In this document: one piece after another, positions 1-13,215 of the stretch
Layout: each line of letters starts with the position of its first letter
Numbering within the stretch: position 1 is the stretch's first letter
Assembly: GCA_964350865.1 (NCBI GenBank)
Contig: CAYGLJ010000004.1
Span: forward strand, 1 to 60,173
DNA from: Pontimonas sp964350865
GTDB lineage: Bacteria; Actinomycetota; Actinomycetes; Actinomycetales; Microbacteriaceae
Length of the DNA stretch: 60,173 bases
Direction: 5' to 3'
The notes under the pieces: model-generated
The model's database searches: none
Seen by the model: only the letters and a program-made list of their open reading frames with translations
What the model was told of the DNA's origin: nothing
Made by a program: the position numbers and the translations under genes

Positions 1-989
<989 letters not shown>

Positions 990-1006
990 GAAATCCTTCG
1001 ATGGTG

Positions 1007-2456
<1,450 letters not shown>

Positions 2457-2464
<8 letters not shown>

Positions 2465-5400
2465 CGGTTACCTCCAAGATTCTGTTCCAAACCTCGTCCC
2501 CATTGGGGTCGAGTCCCTCACGCTCTGCATCCTCACGAGTCCGGAGAACTGCCTGGTAATCCCGTGGCGTCACTTTCACAAAGTTCTCAACGGTCGCTGA
2601 GGTGTCGGCCAACATACGCTCCGCTAACGGCGAGCCGGTCAACCGGTGATGTTGCTGTAACAGGTCAACGAGCATTTCTTTGTCAGCGCTACCCAACGGA
2701 CCTACTTCAAGTTCACCCGAGTTCAGTGCCTCGCGATTGATTCTTTCTGTTCTCAGTTTCCACACGTACGCAGTTCCGCCGGACATCCCTGCTCCGAGGT
2801 TTCGACCGGTCTCGCCCATGATGACAGCTAGGCCACCCGTCATGTACTCCAGTGCGTGATCCCCAACCCCCTCGACCACAGCGGTGGCGCCAGAGTTTCG
2901 GACAAGGAAACGCTCACCCACAACACCTGAAATAAACAGCGATCCAGAGGTTGCTCCGTACCCGATGACATTGCCGGCAATGACGTTGCGCTCCGGTGGG
3001 AACAGCGACCCTTCGGGAGGGCGCACGATCACGGAACCACCCGAGAGGCCCTTGCCGACATAGTCGTTTGCATCTCCCCACAGAGAAAGCGTGATGCCTC
3101 CGGGAACAAAAGCGCCCAAGGATTGCCCCGCAGCGCCTCTCAGCGTGATGGATATGGTGTCCGCCGGGAGACCGTGCTCCCCATGCGCTTTCGTTACCTC
3201 GTGACCCAGCATGGTGCCGACAGCGCGCTCAGTGTTACGGATATCGCGCTCAATGTGAACTCTCTCGCCCGAGAGCAAAGCCGGCTGGGCAAGCTGGATG
3301 AGCTCGTTGTCGAAGTGCTGATCGATTTCGTGGTCCTGATCCTCCACGTGGTGCGCATCGACACCCTCGCGAAGGTGCTCGGAAGACAGGATTGGCGCGA
3401 GATCAAGACCATCGGCTTTCCAGTGCGACACCGCACGATCAACGTCCAGCAGTTCGACGTGCCCAATAGCCTCGTCGAGTGACCGGAAACCAAGAGCCGC
3501 CAGGTACTCGCGAACCTCTTCTGCGAGGAACTCAAAGAAGGTCTTCACGAATTCGGGCTTACCGCTGAACCGTTTGCGGAGCTCCGGGTTCTGGGTGGCC
3601 ACACCGACTGGGCAGGTGTCGAGGTGACACACGCGCATCAGAATGCAACCGCTCACCACCATGGGGGCCGTGGCAAAACCAAACTCCTCAGCTCCCAAGA
3701 GAGCCGCGATGATGACGTCGCGCCCGGTCTTCATCTGACCATCAACTTGGAGGGTGATGCGTCCTCGCAGGTTATTACGCATCAGGGTTTGTTGAGCTTC
3801 GGCCAAGCCAATTTCCCAGGGAGTGCCCGCGTGCTTCAGCGAGTTGAGCGGGCTTGCTCCGGTGCCTCCGTCGTGACCCGAAATGAGAACAACGTCTGCC
3901 TTTGCCTTGGCCACTCCCGTTGCGACAGCCCCAATCCCAGATTGACTCACAAGCTTCACATGGACCCTTGCGCTCGGGTTAGAGCGCTTGAGGTCGAAGA
4001 TTAGCTGCTTGAGGTCCTCGATGGAATAAATATCGTGGTGTGGGGGCGGCGAAATAAGGCCAACGCCCGGAGTTCCGTGACGCAGAGACGCGATCCACGG
4101 GTACACCTTGTTGGAGGGAAGCTGACCACCTTCGCCAGGCTTGGCCCCTTGGGCCATCTTGATTTGTAAGTCCTCAGCCATGGTCAGGTAAAAACTCGTC
4201 ACACCAAATCGGCCAGAGGCGATCTGCTTGATCTTGCTGCGAAGTTTGGGATCGCGAAGGCGCTCAGGTGACTCCCCACCCTCACCCGTGTTGCTCCGTG
4301 CGCCCAACTCGTTCATCGCTTCGGCGAGGGTTTCATGCATTTCGGGCGAAATGGCCCCCATGCTCATGGCACCGGTCGTGAACCGCTTGATGATATTCGC
4401 TGCTGGCTCCACTTCCTCAAGAGGAACAGGAGTCCTCCCCTCTGTCTTGAGGGCGAACAGGCCACGCAGCGTCATCAGGCGTTCCGCCTGGTCGTCGACA
4501 GATTTGGTGTATTCGCGGAACACATCGAATTTCCCTGCGCGGGTGGAATGTTGCAGCTTGAACACAGTTTCCGGGTTGAAGAGATGAGGGGGGCCCTCGC
4601 GGCGCCACTGATACTCGCCACCCACAGCGAGTCGCTGGTGGGGGTTTGCTACTGCGGTCGCGGGGTAGGCGCTACGGTGGCGTTCACCGTTCTCTTCAGC
4701 AAGAATGTCGAGCCCTACTCCACCCAAAATTGTGGTGGTGCCGGTGAAGTACTGGGCAACCAGGTCCTCGCTCAAACCGACAGCTTCGAAGGCCTGTGCG
4801 CCGGCATAGGACGCAACGGTGGAGATCCCCATCTTGCTCATAATCTTCAGGACACCCTTACCGAGTGCCTTGATCACATTGGCGACAGCTTTTTCGGGGG
4901 TAATGTCCTCGAGCACACCCTGGCGGACGAGGAGTTCAACACTTTCCATAGCGAGGTAGGGGTTGACGGCTGACGCTCCAAAACCAATCAGCAATGCGAC
5001 GTGATGAACCTCGCGAACATCTCCGGACTCGACAACGAGGCCGACCTGCATGCGTTTATGCCCCCGAATCAGATGGTGGTGCACTGCGGAGAGCATCAGC
5101 AGGGAGGGAATGGGAGCTAAATCTTGGGTGGAATCCCGATCGCTGAGAACGACGAACTGGGCCCCAGAATCAACCGCCTGATCTGCCTCGCTGCACAGCT
5201 CCTCGAGGCGTCGCTGAAGACCCTCGGCGCCGTCATCGGCGCGATAAAGACCCGACAACGTCACTGTGGCTTTCGCGCCAGAGGGCAGACGAATGTGTTC
5301 GATTTTTGCCAGCTCGTCGTTGTCGATTACTGGAAACTCGACAGAGACTTGGGCTGCGTGCGCTGGCGTGGCATCGAGCAGGTTACGCTCCGGGCCCAAA

Positions 5401-7034
5401 CCACAGGACATGGAGGTCACAACTTCTTCTCGGATGGAGTCCAAGGGAGGGTTCGTCACCTGCGCGAACTGTTGGGTGAAGTAGTCAAAAAGCAACCGCG
5501 GCCGATCAGAAATTGCGGCAATGGGTGTGTCAGAGCCCATGGCCCCCAGCGGTTCTGCGCCGTGTTGGCCCATCGGAGCGAGCAGAACGCGCACCTCTTC
5601 TTCGGTGTATCCGAAAGTGCGCTGGCGACGCGTAATCGACGCGGGGGTATGGACAATGTGTTCGCGCTCGGGGAGCTTTTCCAGCTCAATCCGCTGTTCA
5701 CGGACCCACTCACCCCATGGCGCCTGGTGAGCCAGCTGCTGTTTCAGCTCGTGATCCTCGATGAGGCGCCCTTCGACCGTGTCGGCTAACAACATCGACC
5801 CTGGTCGCAAGCGACCCTTACGCACGACAGTGGTGGGGTCGACGTCCAGAACACCAATCTCGCTCGCGAGAATAATCAACCCATCGGAGGTGATGACGTA
5901 GCGTCCCGGCCGAAGGCCGTTGCGATCAAGAGTGGCTCCCACCAAGGAACCATCGGTGAACACCAGGGCGGCGGGGCCATCCCACGGCTCCATAAGCTTC
6001 GAATGGTACTCGTAGAAGTCCCGGACCGAGGGGTCCATATCTGTCTGGTTTTCCCAAGCCTCGGGGACCATCATCATCACAGCGTGAGGGAGAGACCGAC
6101 CTGCCAGAGTGAGGAGCTCGACCGTCTCATCGAAGGAAGCGGAGTCTGACCCGCCCTCACTCACAATGGGAAACAGCGGAGCGAGGTCGCCCAATGCCTC
6201 AGAGTGCATTTGTGATTGGCGTGCACGCATCCAGTTGCGGTTTGCCCTGATGGTGTTGATCTCACCGTTGTGGGCGATTAACCGGAAAGGCTGAGCCAAG
6301 GGCCAGGAGGGGAAAGTGTTGGTCGAGTAGCGCGAGTGAACCAAGGCCAAAGTGGACTGGAATCTTTCGTCGCTGAGGTCTGGGAAGAAAGGCTCCAACT
6401 GCAACGTTGTGACCATTCCTTTGTAGACAAGTGTCCGGCACGACAACGAGGGGAAGTATGAGCTGAGCTCTCGCTCCGCCCGCTTCCTCAAGCGAAAGGT
6501 TTGACGGTCGAGGTCAATACCCGACAGCGGTTGACCCCGCGCTCCGAGGCGCGAGGAAGCGACAAAAAGCTGCTCGAAGGCGGGCATTGCCTCTCTGGCG
6601 AGGTCGCCAACAACTTCGGGCCGGTGAGGGACCTCGCGCCATCCGAGGACGGTGAGATCCTCCTCGCGGGCAATGGCCTCAATCCCGGCTTTCTCTGCGT
6701 TTCGCTGTTGCTCATCCAAGGGAAGAAAGGCCATCCCCACCGCGTAACTTCCTTTCGCGGGAAGGTCGAAGTCAACTGCCTCGGATAGGAAGAGGTGGGG
6801 AATCTGAGTGATGATTCCCGCGCCATCTCCAGTACCAGCATCCGACCCCACCGCACCGCGGTGCTCCAGGTTCCGCAACGCTTCGAGAGCCTTTTCAACA
6901 ATGTCGTGTCCTGGTGTTCCGCGGAGGGTTGCCACCATGGCCAGCCCGCACGCATCGCGATCGTGGGCTGGGTCGTAAAGTCCCGCGGCCGCGGGAGCAG
7001 AGCTAAAGCGCTCAAAAGGGGAAGTCGTCATCAT
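2457..7034 (-). CDS. gltB: Glutamate synthase large subunit
   Basis: This subunit releases ammonia from glutamine and channels it to 2-oxoglutarate, giving two glutamates. At about 1525 residues it has full family length. The order is a class II glutamine amidotransferase domain, a central domain, an FMN/Fe-S synthase domain and a C-terminal beta-helix. Cys29 in DACGLA should become the N-terminal nucleophile after removal of a short propeptide. The 3Fe-4S cysteines are in the CHLDTCPVG region. Starts at 7034 (ATG), 7031 (ATG), 7037 (GTG) and 7046 (TTG) are all in frame. GAGG six bases upstream favours 7034. About 70 bases separate it from lgt; I see no clear promoter there. Confidence 0.97.
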
Positions 7035-7105
7035 CACCGTCCTCAAAAATGTGAAGAGTGGGACAACGGTGGCCCAGAGAAGAGAAGTCTTTCGCGGATA
7101 GGGAC

Positions 7106-8095
7106 CTAACTTGTGGTCGATCCTTGAGTGCCCGCGTTCTTTTCCGATGCGACGACAATGTCGTCGACGGAATAGTAGTCGTCCGAAGAGTCTACCTCAG
7201 AGTCGGGCTCCCATTGGCGTCCAGGCACGTATGGGCTTGGTTCCGATCCCGGATGGCGGAAGCCTTGGCGCAGATACAGAATGATGCCCAGTGCAATAGC
7301 CGCCAGTGCTCCCCAAACGTTAACCCGAACACCCAGGATGAGCTCTGCGGGGTCTAGACGGATGGTCTCCAGGAACGCACGGCCTATGCCGTACCACACG
7401 AGATACAGCGCGAACACTCGCCCCCACTGGAGTGACAGTTTTCGACCCACCCAGATGAGGACCAACGCGCCCAGGACGTTCCACAGCATCTCGTAGGCAA
7501 AGGTCGGGTGGAACAGTGTCGTATCGGGAAGACCTACAGGTATTGCGGGGTTCGGGCGGTCAATCTGGAGCCCCCACGGCAGGGCGGTCGGTGCGCCGAA
7601 AAGTTCCTGGTTGAAGTAGTTTCCAGTTCGACCAATCCCCTGCGCGAGTAACAGACCAGGAGCCAATGCGTCCGCAAAAGCCGAAAAACGCAAACCCGCA
7701 CTACGGACACCGATGTAAGCCCCCACCGCTCCGAGGGAGATTGCGCCAAGAATGGCCAGCCCTCCCTCCCAGACGTAAAAGATACGGAGGAGGTCTGCAC
7801 CCTCGTAAAAGTAATCAGCCGGGTGTGTGGCGACGTGGTAAAGCCTGCCACCCAGGATTCCGAACGGGACCGCCCATAGTGCGATATCCAAGACCAGCCA
7901 TGGCTCAACGCCCCTGGCGGTGAGGCGACGGTTTGTTAGCCACAACGCGACAGCAATGCCGAGCAAGATGAACACGGCGTAGGCGTTGAGAGTGAGGTTG
8001 GGGGTGAACCACTCAAGACCGAGGTCTCGCAGCCATGCACCAATGTTGAAAGACCTCCAATGAGAGGGTGGGCTAGGTATTCCTTCGGGGTTCAT
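7106..8095 (-). CDS. lgt: Prolipoprotein diacylglyceryl transferase
   Basis: Lgt transfers diacylglycerol from phosphatidylglycerol to the lipobox cysteine of prolipoproteins in the cytoplasmic membrane. The 329-residue protein has about seven hydrophobic segments. It carries the signature GRTGNYFNQE and the conserved GGRLYHV and HPTFAYE motifs. The C-terminus is a hydrophilic, acidic tail. The ATG directly follows the trpA stop codon with no gap, so it is translated with the trp genes. Placement of lgt after trpA is a known actinobacterial arrangement. No functional link to tryptophan is evident from the sequence. Confidence 0.96.
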   Translation of the reverse strand: MNPEGIPSPPSHWRSFNIGAWLRDLGLEWFTPNLTLNAYAVFILLGIAVALWLTNRRLTARGVEPWLVLDIALWAVPFGILGGRLYHVATHPADYFYEGADLLRIFYVWEGGLAILGAISLGAVGAYIGVRSAGLRFSAFADALAPGLLLAQGIGRTGNYFNQELFGAPTALPWGLQIDRPNPAIPVGLPDTTLFHPTFAYEMLWNVLGALVLIWVGRKLSLQWGRVFALYLVWYGIGRAFLETIRLDPAELILGVRVNVWGALAAIALGIILYLRQGFRHPGSEPSPYVPGRQWEPDSEVDSSDDYYSVDDIVVASEKNAGTQGSTTS

Positions 8096-8908
8096 CTATG
8101 CCTTTCCGGAGCCCGCGAGGGACCGCACTGTGCCTTCTTGGAGCTCTCCGACCAGAGAAGCGACGCCGTCGACTCCTCCGTCTGCGAGTGCGCGAACAAG
8201 AGCTGACCCAACAATCGCGCCATCAGCGAAGGAAATCACATCTCTGACCTGCGCGGGCGTGGAAATTCCAAGACCCACGCAGACCTCGCGTGCACCGTTG
8301 CGATAGAGGCGTTCGACGAGGGTCTTCGCAGCGACATCTACATCGTCTCGTGTGCCGGTAATGCCCATAGTGGACACCGCATACACGAAGCCGCGTGAGG
8401 ACTCAGCTGCACGAGCGAGGCGCTCATCCGTCGAAGAGGGAGCAGCAAGGAACACAGCTTCCAGGCCATGCCTCTGAGATACTTCCGCCCATTCGGCCGC
8501 TTCGTCAGGGATGAGGTCTGGGGTGATGAGCCCGGCTCCGCCGGCCTCTTTCAAGTCTCGAGCGAAGTTCTCTACGCCGTATTGGACGACGGGGTTCCAA
8601 TACGTCATGACGAGGACCGGCTTATCGCTGTGCTCGGTAATCGCGCGAATTGCGGGGAAAAGATCCTTCAGCTTGAAGCCATTCTCCAGCGCTTTCTGCG
8701 TTGCCTCCGCTATCACAACCCCATCCATGACGGGGTCCGAGTAGGGCACACCAAATTCGAGAATGTCAGCCCCAGAGTCCAACGTCGCCATAGCGGCCGC
8801 AACGCTCGACTCCATAGTGGGAAAGCCCGCAGGAAGGTAGGCGACGAGAACCCCGCGCCCTTCGGCTTTTCTCGCTCCTATTGTCTCTTGGACGGTCCTC
8901 CGGGTCAT
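8096..8908 (-). CDS. trpA: Tryptophan synthase alpha chain
   Basis: The alpha subunit splits indole-3-glycerol phosphate into indole and glyceraldehyde 3-phosphate, and the indole passes to TrpB. The 270-residue TIM barrel carries the two catalytic acids, E51 in LEFGVPYSDP and D62 in MDG. It also has the phosphate-binding GLGISTPAQV and the SALVRAL region near the C-terminus. Its ATG overlaps the trpB stop in a four-base ATGA, and its stop abuts the start of lgt. Length and motifs are normal. Confidence 0.97.
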   Translation of the reverse strand: MTRRTVQETIGARKAEGRGVLVAYLPAGFPTMESSVAAAMATLDSGADILEFGVPYSDPVMDGVVIAEATQKALENGFKLKDLFPAIRAITEHSDKPVLVMTYWNPVVQYGVENFARDLKEAGGAGLITPDLIPDEAAEWAEVSQRHGLEAVFLAAPSSTDERLARAAESSRGFVYAVSTMGITGTRDDVDVAAKTLVERLYRNGAREVCVGLGISTPAQVRDVISFADGAIVGSALVRALADGGVDGVASLVGELQEGTVRSLAGSGKA

Positions 8909-10122
8909 GCTTCCTCCGGGCTGGTACCCAAGAGCTGGAAGTATCGGGCCGCTGTTTCCATGTCTTTGTCGCCGCGTCCGCTCAAGGACACAAGAATTGT
9001 CGCGGTGGGACCGAGCTCCCGACCCAGAGTCTGCGTTCCTGCGAGGGCGTGCGCGGTCTCAATCGCCGGGATGATTCCCTCAGTCTGGCTCAATAGGCGC
9101 AGAGCTTGCATTGCCTGGTCGTCGGTGATGGGAACGTACTCGGCACGCTCGATAGAAGCCAACCATGCGTGCTCCGGGCCAATTCCCGGATAATCAAGCC
9201 CCGCCGAAATTGAGTGGGACTCGATGGTTTGACCATCTTCATCTTGAAGCACCAGCGACCGTGCACCGTGGAGCATTCCCGGTTTGCCACGACTGATGGT
9301 GGCCGCGTGGTGCGGAGTATCCACACCATCTCCCGCAGCCTCGTACCCGACCAGACGAACCTCAGGGTCATCGAGGAACGCATGGAAGATTCCCATGGCA
9401 TTGCTCCCCCCACCAACACACGCGGTCACGGCGGTCGGGAGGGCGCCCGTCAGCTCCAACATTTGCTCGCGCGCTTCCGTCCCGATGACGGAGTGGAAAT
9501 CGCGCACAATCAGAGGGAAGGGGTGAGGACCCGCCACCGTTCCCAGGAGATAGTGAGTGGTGTCGACGTTGGCAACCCAATCGCGCATCGCATCGTTGAT
9601 GGCGTCTTTCAGAGTTCGAGACCCAGTCTTCACCGCGTGGACTTCAGCACCCAGAAGACGCATTCGCGCGACATTGAGGGCTTGCCTCTCGGTGTCGACC
9701 TCGCCCATGTACACGACGCAGTCCATCCCCATGAGGGCGGCTGCGGTGGCAGTAGCGACACCGTGTTGCCCGGCGCCAGTTTCGGCTATGAGGCGCTTTT
9801 TGCCCAGGCGCTTCGCCAGCAGGGCCTGTCCCAAGACGTTGTTAATCTTGTGACTTCCCGTGTGATTGAGGTCCTCTCGCTTGAGGAAAATACGCGCTCC
9901 ACCGCAATGTTCCGAGAACCGATGTGCCTCGGTGATGATGGAGGGGCGTCCTGTATACGTCTTGTGAAGCTCGGCCAGTTCAGCGGCGAAGGATGGATCA
10001 CTCCGAGCCTCACGATAAGCACGCTCCAGCTCGTCTAAGGCGTGGATGAGCGACTCGGGGACGTAACGCCCTCCAAATTCCCCGTAGTAGGGCCCTGAGA
10101 CTTCCCGCAACGATTGAGTCAT
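8905..10122 (-). CDS. trpB: Tryptophan synthase beta chain
   Basis: The beta subunit condenses indole with serine, using pyridoxal phosphate, to make tryptophan. The 405-residue protein has the PLP lysine K92 in HTGSHKINN, the phosphate-binding GGGSNAMG loop and the N-terminal GEFGGRYVPE typical of the standard TrpB1 family. It overlaps trpC upstream and trpA downstream by four bases each, so the last steps of the pathway are tightly coupled. Confidence 0.97.
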   Translation of the reverse strand: MTQSLREVSGPYYGEFGGRYVPESLIHALDELERAYREARSDPSFAAELAELHKTYTGRPSIITEAHRFSEHCGGARIFLKREDLNHTGSHKINNVLGQALLAKRLGKKRLIAETGAGQHGVATATAAALMGMDCVVYMGEVDTERQALNVARMRLLGAEVHAVKTGSRTLKDAINDAMRDWVANVDTTHYLLGTVAGPHPFPLIVRDFHSVIGTEAREQMLELTGALPTAVTACVGGGSNAMGIFHAFLDDPEVRLVGYEAAGDGVDTPHHAATISRGKPGMLHGARSLVLQDEDGQTIESHSISAGLDYPGIGPEHAWLASIERAEYVPITDDQAMQALRLLSQTEGIIPAIETAHALAGTQTLGRELGPTATILVSLSGRGDKDMETAARYFQLLGTSPEEA

Positions 10123-10889
10123 GCTGCCACGAACTCCTTCACTGTTTGCTCTGGATCCGATCCGGTCACGAGTGCCTCCCCGACCAACACGGCGTGAGCA
10201 CCCTGCTCACGGTACCGCGTCACATCCTGTGAATTCACCACTGCAGACTCTGCAACTTTCAGCACACTCTCGGGAATAAGGTGCTGTACGCGACCGAAGA
10301 GGCCCTGATCTAGTTCAAAGGTTGTCAAGTCACGCGCGTTAACCCCAATGATGCGGGCTCCCAGGTCCACGGCGCGAACAAGTTCCGCCTCCGAGTGTGT
10401 CTCGACTAAAGCTTCCATGCCCCAGTGGTGCGTAATCTCGAGCAATCGAGCCACGGTGTCATCCGAAAGTCCCGCCATGATCAGAAGTACTAAATCTGCG
10501 CCGTGTGCGCGCGCCTCGACAATTTGATACTCGTTGGCAATGAAGTCCTTGCGTAGGACGGGAATGCTGACCGCCTGGGACACGGCCTCAAGGTCCATCA
10601 GGGATCCACCAAATCGTCGCTCTTCGGTCAGGACACTGATCACACTCGCCCCACCACGCTCGTAGGCGTGCGCCAGAGCCACCGGGTCGGTGATACTGGC
10701 AAGTTCGCCTTTCGAAGGGCTGCGACGCTTGATTTCCGCGATGATGTGCACCTGGTCACGGGGAACCAGATTGGAGACATCGCGAACTGCCGGAGCGCCC
10801 TGCGCCCTGGCAATCAGCTCACTCAGAGGTTCTAGAGACTCCCTTTTGCGAGCGTCCTCGAGGGCTCCGTCATATAGGCCTCTGAGCAC
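10119..10889 (-). CDS. trpC: Indole-3-glycerol phosphate synthase
   Basis: TrpC closes the indole ring, converting carboxyphenylamino-deoxyribulose phosphate to indole-3-glycerol phosphate. The 256-residue protein carries the active-site stretch AEIKRRSPSKG (E52, K54, K60), the VLRKDF lysine and the GVNARDL motif. It is a stand-alone TrpC with no fused TrpF. The GTG start at 10889 comes immediately after the stop of the upstream small membrane protein. No trpF is seen in the window. In many actinobacteria the HisA-like enzyme PriA does that step, so a distant hisA-type gene is expected. Confidence 0.96.
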   Translation of the reverse strand: MLRGLYDGALEDARKRESLEPLSELIARAQGAPAVRDVSNLVPRDQVHIIAEIKRRSPSKGELASITDPVALAHAYERGGASVISVLTEERRFGGSLMDLEAVSQAVSIPVLRKDFIANEYQIVEARAHGADLVLLIMAGLSDDTVARLLEITHHWGMEALVETHSEAELVRAVDLGARIIGVNARDLTTFELDQGLFGRVQHLIPESVLKVAESAVVNSQDVTRYREQGAHAVLVGEALVTGSDPEQTVKEFVAA

Positions 10890-11120
10890 CTACGCGTGGT
10901 CCTTAGGCTGGTATTTCGGACCGCGTACGCCCCAGCCCATCGCAGCCAGGACGAAGCCGAGCCCCCAGCCCAGCACCATCACTACAGCACTCGCAATGAC
11001 GAGCCACCACACCTGGAAAAAGAACGCAACGGTCCCGATAGACAAAGCAACAATCATGACCGTCACTGCGGTCCATGCGGCGGGCGAGTGTCCGTGGCCT
11101 GGATCGGACGCGGGATTCAT
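10890..11120 (-). CDS. Small two-helix membrane protein of the trp operon (HGxSPAAWT type)
   Basis: This 76-residue protein opens with a short polar stretch containing GHGHSPAAWTAV. Two hydrophobic segments follow (about residues 17-37 and 40-60), then a basic tail with GVRGPKYQP. The start is ATG 11120, chosen because GGAGA lies just upstream and the HGxSPAAW motif begins near there; the frame stays open further upstream without family-like sequence. Proteins of this type are found beside trpC in many actinobacteria and their function is unknown. The stop codon abuts the GTG of trpC, so translation of trpC may depend on it. Confidence 0.85.
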   Translation of the reverse strand: MNPASDPGHGHSPAAWTAVTVMIVALSIGTVAFFFQVWWLVIASAVVMVLGWGLGFVLAAMGWGVRGPKYQPKDHA

Positions 11121-11152
11121 GGGGGTCTCCTTCACGATGCTTGGAACGTAGT

Positions 11153-11704
11153 CTACCGTTGGGTCGGGTCGGTCCCGTCGCTGAGCGAATCCCATGCTGA
11201 CACACTGTCCTCCACAGAACCCGTGGATGCGTGGCGTGCAAAGCGATCTGCTGTGAGGTGCTTGTCGGGCATGACTATTCCCAGCGCTCCCGAAGCTGCC
11301 ACCACAATGCCGGAGACCACCGCAGAAAAATGCCACCCCGTCATGCTCACCGAATCGATTAGTGCGAGTGCGCTCTCACCAGCAACACCGGTGAGGGAAG
11401 TTACTCCTTCCAGTGCCGATGCCAGTGGATCGTCCGCCACAGCAACAGCAACGCTCGTGAACGCGAGACCGGCCACCACTTGCAGAGCAGCTGTCATCCT
11501 CCGGACCAAACGTCGGAGGGTGAATTGAAGGCCATAGGCGGCGAGCGCGACCGCCCCTACGCTCCATAAAAGGGCGCTCGCCATGGTTCCCGACACCTCC
11601 ACGGTCTGTCCAGACTCAAGGCGAGCGATCCACCAAATCGTCGCCGAGCCAAACGCGGTGCTCAGAATGCCCAGAACTGCCAGCAGGTGATGAAGCCGCC
11701 TCAT
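11153..11704 (-). CDS. Trp-region conserved membrane protein
   Basis: The 183-residue protein has about four hydrophobic segments (near residues 7-28, 43-62, 74-90 and 120-142) and a hydrophilic C-terminal tail. The N-terminus MRRLHHLLAVLG and its position between trpE and trpC match the actinobacterial 'Trp region conserved hypothetical membrane protein' family, whose role is not known. It overlaps the trpE stop by four bases (ATGA). With the next small membrane protein it makes two unexplained integral membrane proteins inside the tryptophan genes. No catalytic motif is visible. Confidence 0.85.
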   Translation of the reverse strand: MRRLHHLLAVLGILSTAFGSATIWWIARLESGQTVEVSGTMASALLWSVGAVALAAYGLQFTLRRLVRRMTAALQVVAGLAFTSVAVAVADDPLASALEGVTSLTGVAGESALALIDSVSMTGWHFSAVVSGIVVAASGALGIVMPDKHLTADRFARHASTGSVEDSVSAWDSLSDGTDPTQR

Positions 11705-13215
11705 CGCATGTCAGGTTTCAGGGCGTTGGCGATTCGGATAGCCCGGGCGGGCGCAGATGCCTTGTGGATTGTCTCTCGGTACTCACTGGCAGGGTCGGAG
11801 TCAGCAACGATGCCAGCCCCGGCCTGAACAATCGCGCGACCACCCTGGATCCAGACCGTGCGAATCGTGATGGCGAGATCTGCATCGCCAGAGTGCCCAA
11901 AGTATCCAACAACCCCACCATAAACGCCCCGCTGGACGGGCTCGAGGTCATCAATGATCTCTAGCGCCCGTGGTTTTGGCGCACCGCTCAAGGTTCCTGC
12001 AGGGAAGGTTGCGCGGAACACGTCCACAGCCGACTTGGTGGACGAAAGGTCCCCTTCCACAGAGGAGACGAGATGCATGATGTGGCTGAAGCGCTCCACC
12101 TGCATGAATTCGGTCACCTCAACACTGCCAGCGTCACACACCTTCGACAGATCATTCCGGGCGAGATCCACCAACATCAAGTGCTCCGCCTGCTCCTTGG
12201 TGTCGGCAAGCAGCTCGAGCGCAAACCGTTGGTCTTCCTCTACGCTCGTCCCGCGCGGTCGAGATCCGGCAATGGGGTGGGAGTACACCTTTCCCCGCTG
12301 GAGGGTGACCAGAGCTTCCGGTGAGGAACCCACAACGTGATACGTTTCCCCGGATTTTCCCTGGCACTCCAGTAAGTACATGTAGGGACTCGGGTTCACC
12401 GAGCGCAGCACGCGGTAGACCTCAAGGGGGCTCGCGTCTACCTGGAACTCGAATTGCTGGGACAGGACGACCTGGAACACATCACCGTCATCAATGTGTT
12501 TCTTTGCCCTGGCGACCATCTCGAAGAACTCAGACTCATCGAGTGCCGGACGCGGAAGCTCCTCCACCGGTTCTGTTTTTTGATGCAGTGTCGAGGATGT
12601 CGGCTGAGTGAGTGCTTCGTGCATCGCATCGAGACGAGCCACTGCTTCGGTGTACTCGTCGACCCCCACGGGCGTCACTGAGTGCGTCAGAGCGACGAGC
12701 ACAACCTCTGAGGAGTGGTGATCAAACGCGACAAAATCACGAACCAACGCCAAATGCATGGTCGGGACCGAGTGTGAGGCTGGTGGCTGGTGTGGCAAAC
12801 GCTCGACCTCTCGCACAGCCTCCCATCCGATATGCCCCACAAGCCCTCCGGCAAAGGGAGGGAGGCCAGGAAGAGGATCCGAGAGCCAGCGCTGATGGAG
12901 CACTTCCAGAGCCTCCAGTGGCTTCTCGGGAATGCCTCGCCCAAATGCCTCCTGCTCTGACATTCCCTGGCTCAGCCAGAGTGCCCGGTCATCCTCCTGA
13001 GAAAGCACACCGTGCACTGCCACCCCCAGGAAGGAATACCTCGACCATTTCCCCGCCTGATCCGCTGACTCGAGGAGGAAAGATCCGGGACCGCGGGAGA
13101 GTTTCCGATAGAGCCCCATTGGGGTCTCACTATCCGCGAAAAGTCGGCGAACAACGGGAGTTACTCGACGATTCTTTCCCCACTCGAGGAAGTCCTCAAG
13201 GAGAGTGTCAGACAT
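11701..13215 (-). CDS. trpE: Anthranilate synthase component I
   Basis: TrpE turns chorismate into anthranilate using ammonia from a TrpG partner, which is not in this window. The 504-residue protein has the N-terminal LLESAD element linked to tryptophan feedback inhibition, and the C-terminal chorismate-binding blocks PIAGSRPRGTS, DLARNDL and TFPAGTLSGAPK. The start is taken at ATG 13215 (MSDTLLEDF). Upstream in-frame sequence runs through hisI and is not family-like. It overlaps hisI by 8 bases, joining the his and trp genes. No leader peptide or attenuator is possible directly in front of it because hisI occupies that space. Confidence 0.95.
   Translation of the reverse strand: MSDTLLEDFLEWGKNRRVTPVVRRLFADSETPMGLYRKLSRGPGSFLLESADQAGKWSRYSFLGVAVHGVLSQEDDRALWLSQGMSEQEAFGRGIPEKPLEALEVLHQRWLSDPLPGLPPFAGGLVGHIGWEAVREVERLPHQPPASHSVPTMHLALVRDFVAFDHHSSEVVLVALTHSVTPVGVDEYTEAVARLDAMHEALTQPTSSTLHQKTEPVEELPRPALDESEFFEMVARAKKHIDDGDVFQVVLSQQFEFQVDASPLEVYRVLRSVNPSPYMYLLECQGKSGETYHVVGSSPEALVTLQRGKVYSHPIAGSRPRGTSVEEDQRFALELLADTKEQAEHLMLVDLARNDLSKVCDAGSVEVTEFMQVERFSHIMHLVSSVEGDLSSTKSAVDVFRATFPAGTLSGAPKPRALEIIDDLEPVQRGVYGGVVGYFGHSGDADLAITIRTVWIQGGRAIVQAGAGIVADSDPASEYRETIHKASAPARAIRIANALKPDMR

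Noticed and set aside
3123..4973. Several open frames opposite gltB on the plus strand
   Set aside because: All are mirror frames of a well-conserved large gene and lack ribosome binding sites in sensible places.
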